From: CAYPYS01 sp964445715
GTDB taxonomy: Bacteria; Omnitrophota; Gorgyraeia; Gorgyraeales; Gorgyraeaceae
Direction of reading: 5' to 3'
Length of the DNA stretch: 14,977 nucleotides
NCBI GenBank assembly: GCA_964445715.1
Contig: CAYULJ010000032.1
Location: 1-14,977 of the forward strand
A model generated the notes under the pieces. That model made no database searches. It was not told the origin of the DNA and saw only the letters and a program-made list of their open reading frames with translations. Both the position numbers and the translations under genes were made by a program. Shown one piece after another: positions 12,837 through 14,977 of the stretch (the first letter of the stretch is position 1; each line of letters begins with the position of its first letter).

Positions 12837-14924
12837 ATGACAAACCAAAACGCTTTAAAAAAACTGAGAAACATAGGCATAATAGCTCATATAGATGCTG
12901 GTAAGACTACTACCACCGAGAGGATGCTGTATTACACTGGCAAGCTCTACAAAATAGGCGAAGTGCACGAGGGCACTGCGACCATGGACTGGATGGAACA
13001 AGAACAGGAACGCGGTATCACCATCACCGCAGCAGCCACGAGCTGCAAATGGCAGGACTGCGCGATCAATATCATCGATACTCCTGGCCACGTGGACTTC
13101 ACTGCAGAAGTCGAGCGCTCGCTAAAAGTCCTGGACGGCGCAGTCGTTGTGTTTTGCGGTGTCGGCGGAGTGCAGCCGCAATCAGAGACAGTGTGGCGTC
13201 AGTCAGATAAATATAGAGTACCGCGTATTGCTTTTGTGAATAAGATGGATCGCGTCGGCGCAAATTTTATAAAAGTTATCAAAGAGATGGAAGACAGATT
13301 AGGCGCAGTTGGCTTCCCTATTCAATTACCAATAGGAAGTGAAGATAATTTTAAGGGCATAATAGACTTGGTCAAGATGAAGGCCTACATGTTTGAAGAG
13401 GGCAAGGTCGATGACAATTTCAAAGAGGCTCCTATACCAGAAGAGATGATGGAAGAGGTAAAGAAATTCAAACACGACCTTGTTGAAAAATTAGCAGAGC
13501 ACGACACTCGCCTTATGGATAAATATGTGCATGATCAGGAAATAACAGAGCCTGAGATACGTTTTGCCATTCGTAAAGCTGTCGTAAATGATATGTTTGT
13601 ACCTATATTATGTGGGTCAGCTTTTAAAAACAAGGGAGTACAGATGCTTTTGGACGCGGTCTGCGAATATCTGCCGTCTCCTTTAGACGTACCTCCCATA
13701 AAAGGTTTTGATCCTGAGACAGAGCACGAGATAGTGAGAAAAACAGATGACAATGATCCTTTTTGCGCGCTCTGTTTTAAGATAGTCACTGATCCGTACG
13801 TCGGAAGGCTTACATATATCAGGATTTACTCAGGCACAGTTGAAAAAAGCACTTATGTTTACAATGCGAATAAGGATCGGAAAGAAAGGCTTTCAAAGAT
13901 CGTGAAGATGCATGCCAACAAGCAGCAGATCGTAGAAAAGGCAGGCGCCGGCGATATCGTAGGTGTCGTAGGGATCAAGGATCCGCAGACAGGCGATACG
14001 CTTTGCGATGGAGAGAACCCTATATTACTGGAAAAGATGCACTTTCCAGAACCAGTCGTCTCGATGTCCATAGAGCCAGCCACTACTATAGATCAGGATA
14101 AACTAGGGATGGCGCTGAAGAAATTACAGGAAGAGGATCCTACGTTCAGAGTAAAATACAATACTGAGACAGGCGAAACATTGATATCAGGCATGGGCGA
14201 GCTTCACTTAGAGGTTATAATGGACAGGTTGCTGCGCGAGTTTAAAGTGGATGCCAAGACAGGCGTGCCTCAGGTCGCTTATAAAGAGAAGCCTCTTCAG
14301 GAAGCCAAGTCTGTTGGAAAATTCATCCAGCAGTCAGGCGGTAGAGGTCAATATGGCCATGCTGTAATCATCTTAAAGCCAGGCGAGCCTTCATCAGGAA
14401 TAGAGTTTAAAAACAGGATCACAGGTGGCAATATCCCCAGGGAATATATACCGTCTGTTAAGGAAGGCATTATGGAGGCTTCGAAATCAGGCATTTTAGC
14501 AGGTTATCCTGTTATAGACGCAGAAGTGGCTTTGATAGATGGTTCTTACCATGAAGTGGATTCGTCTGAATTGGCCTTTAAAATGGCTGGGTCCATTGCG
14601 TTTTCAGAGGCCTTGAGAAAGGCGCATTGCAAGCTAATGGAGCCTATAATGTCGATTGAAGTCGTGTTTCCTGAAGAATATACAGGTGAAGTTATAGGTG
14701 ATTTAAATTCAAGGAGATGCAAGATACAGGAGATATCACAGAAGGGCAAGCTTAAGTCAGTAAAAGGCGATGTTCCTCTTGCATCTATGTTCGGATACGC
14801 AACGGCAATAAGGAGCTTGACACAAGGGAGAGCTTCTTATACAATGGAGCCTTCCCACTATGCGGAAGTGCCATCAAATATAGCAGAAAAGATCATAGGC
14901 ATAGGCACAGGAAAGTCAAGATAG
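12837..14924 (+). CDS. fusA: Elongation factor G
   Basis: 695 residues from ATG 12837. ATG 12810 would give 704 residues but has no binding site and starts in AT-rich sequence beside the repeat array. The downstream start has GGAAAAG at 12824-12830 and gives the usual 10 residues before RNIGI. The GTPase motifs are AHIDAGKT (17-24), RGITIT (59-64), DTPGH (81-85, with catalytic H85) and NKMD (135-138). The later domains are complete, including GGRGQYGH, GGNIPREYIPSV and the C-terminal LTQGRASYTMEPSHYAEVP. EF-G moves tRNAs and mRNA after peptide transfer and helps recycle ribosomes. It sits in the usual rpsG-fusA-tuf order, and the tuf binding site overlaps its stop. Confidence 0.98.
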   Translation: MTNQNALKKLRNIGIIAHIDAGKTTTTERMLYYTGKLYKIGEVHEGTATMDWMEQEQERGITITAAATSCKWQDCAINIIDTPGHVDFTAEVERSLKVLDGAVVVFCGVGGVQPQSETVWRQSDKYRVPRIAFVNKMDRVGANFIKVIKEMEDRLGAVGFPIQLPIGSEDNFKGIIDLVKMKAYMFEEGKVDDNFKEAPIPEEMMEEVKKFKHDLVEKLAEHDTRLMDKYVHDQEITEPEIRFAIRKAVVNDMFVPILCGSAFKNKGVQMLLDAVCEYLPSPLDVPPIKGFDPETEHEIVRKTDDNDPFCALCFKIVTDPYVGRLTYIRIYSGTVEKSTYVYNANKDRKERLSKIVKMHANKQQIVEKAGAGDIVGVVGIKDPQTGDTLCDGENPILLEKMHFPEPVVSMSIEPATTIDQDKLGMALKKLQEEDPTFRVKYNTETGETLISGMGELHLEVIMDRLLREFKVDAKTGVPQVAYKEKPLQEAKSVGKFIQQSGGRGQYGHAVIILKPGEPSSGIEFKNRITGGNIPREYIPSVKEGIMEASKSGILAGYPVIDAEVALIDGSYHEVDSSELAFKMAGSIAFSEALRKAHCKLMEPIMSIEVVFPEEYTGEVIGDLNSRRCKIQEISQKGKLKSVKGDVPLASMFGYATAIRSLTQGRASYTMEPSHYAEVPSNIAEKIIGIGTGKSR

Positions 14925-14933
14925 GAGGCTATA

Positions 14934-14977
14934 ATGGCCAAAGCAAAATTTGAACGCACAAAACCACACGTAAACAT
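14934..14977 (+). CDS. tuf: Elongation factor Tu, N-terminal start (partial)
   Basis: The first 14 full codons read MAKAKFERTKPHVN, the standard start of bacterial EF-Tu ahead of the GHVDHGKTT nucleotide-binding loop, which lies beyond the window. A strong binding site, AGGAGG at 14923-14928, overlaps the fusA stop and is five bases from the ATG, implying coupling to fusA. With the tuf end at 1-59 this shows two tuf genes in direct orientation about 15 kb apart, the tufA/tufB arrangement known from proteobacteria. The identity of the two copies cannot be compared here because they are visible only at opposite ends. Confidence 0.95.
   Translation, partial: MAKAKFERTKPHVN

Overview
The window is a single, gap-free, all-plus-strand stretch of core translation and transcription genes. 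The order is tuf (3' end), rpmG, tRNA-Trp, secE, nusG, rplK, rplA, rplJ, rplL, rpoB, rpoC, rpsL, rpsG, fusA, tuf (5' end). This is the classical bacterial secE-nusG / rplKAJL-rpoBC / str arrangement. The two subunits of RNA polymerase carry E. coli-like lineage insertions, notably a beta-prime insertion of about 165 residues after the trigger-loop start. Together with the moderate base composition and frequent ATA, AGA and AGG codons in ribosomal protein genes, this suggests an uncultured Gram-negative-type lineage. Omnitrophota or a neighbouring PVC-like phylum is my guess; the phylum is an inference, not something the sequence proves.

Layout: 1-59 is the end of one EF-Tu gene and 73-225 is L33. 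Positions 226-321 hold a hairpin and a TATAAT box. Positions 322-398 are tRNA-Trp. Positions 399-680 have no protein gene and hold a degenerate palindrome, a structured insert, a copied tRNA 3' end and a full palindrome. From 681 to 14924 the genes follow closely and are probably largely co-transcribed. SecE is the translocon subunit and NusG the elongation factor. L11, L1, L10 and L7/L12 build the ribosomal stalks, beta and beta-prime form the polymerase core, S12 and S7 belong to the small subunit, and EF-G and EF-Tu drive elongation. At 14934 a second tuf begins, so direct tuf copies flank the whole segment.

The genes themselves are ordinary. The unusual content lies between them. A 41-bp palindrome, outer arm CTTAAGTTTACACTT, occurs six times nearly unchanged plus once degenerate. 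It sits at the trnW-secE, nusG-rplK, rplL-rpoB, rpoB-rpoC, rpoC-rpsL and rpsG-fusA junctions. It comes in two mirror-image forms and in one case supplies the rpoC stop codon. The one remaining sizeable junction after rpoC, rpsL-rpsG, holds an unrelated perfect 52-bp palindrome. A five-unit heptanucleotide repeat precedes fusA. These look like a family of small mobile or regulatory palindromes that have colonised the gene junctions of an essential operon, in places where E. coli keeps attenuators, RNase III sites and ribosomal-protein binding sites.
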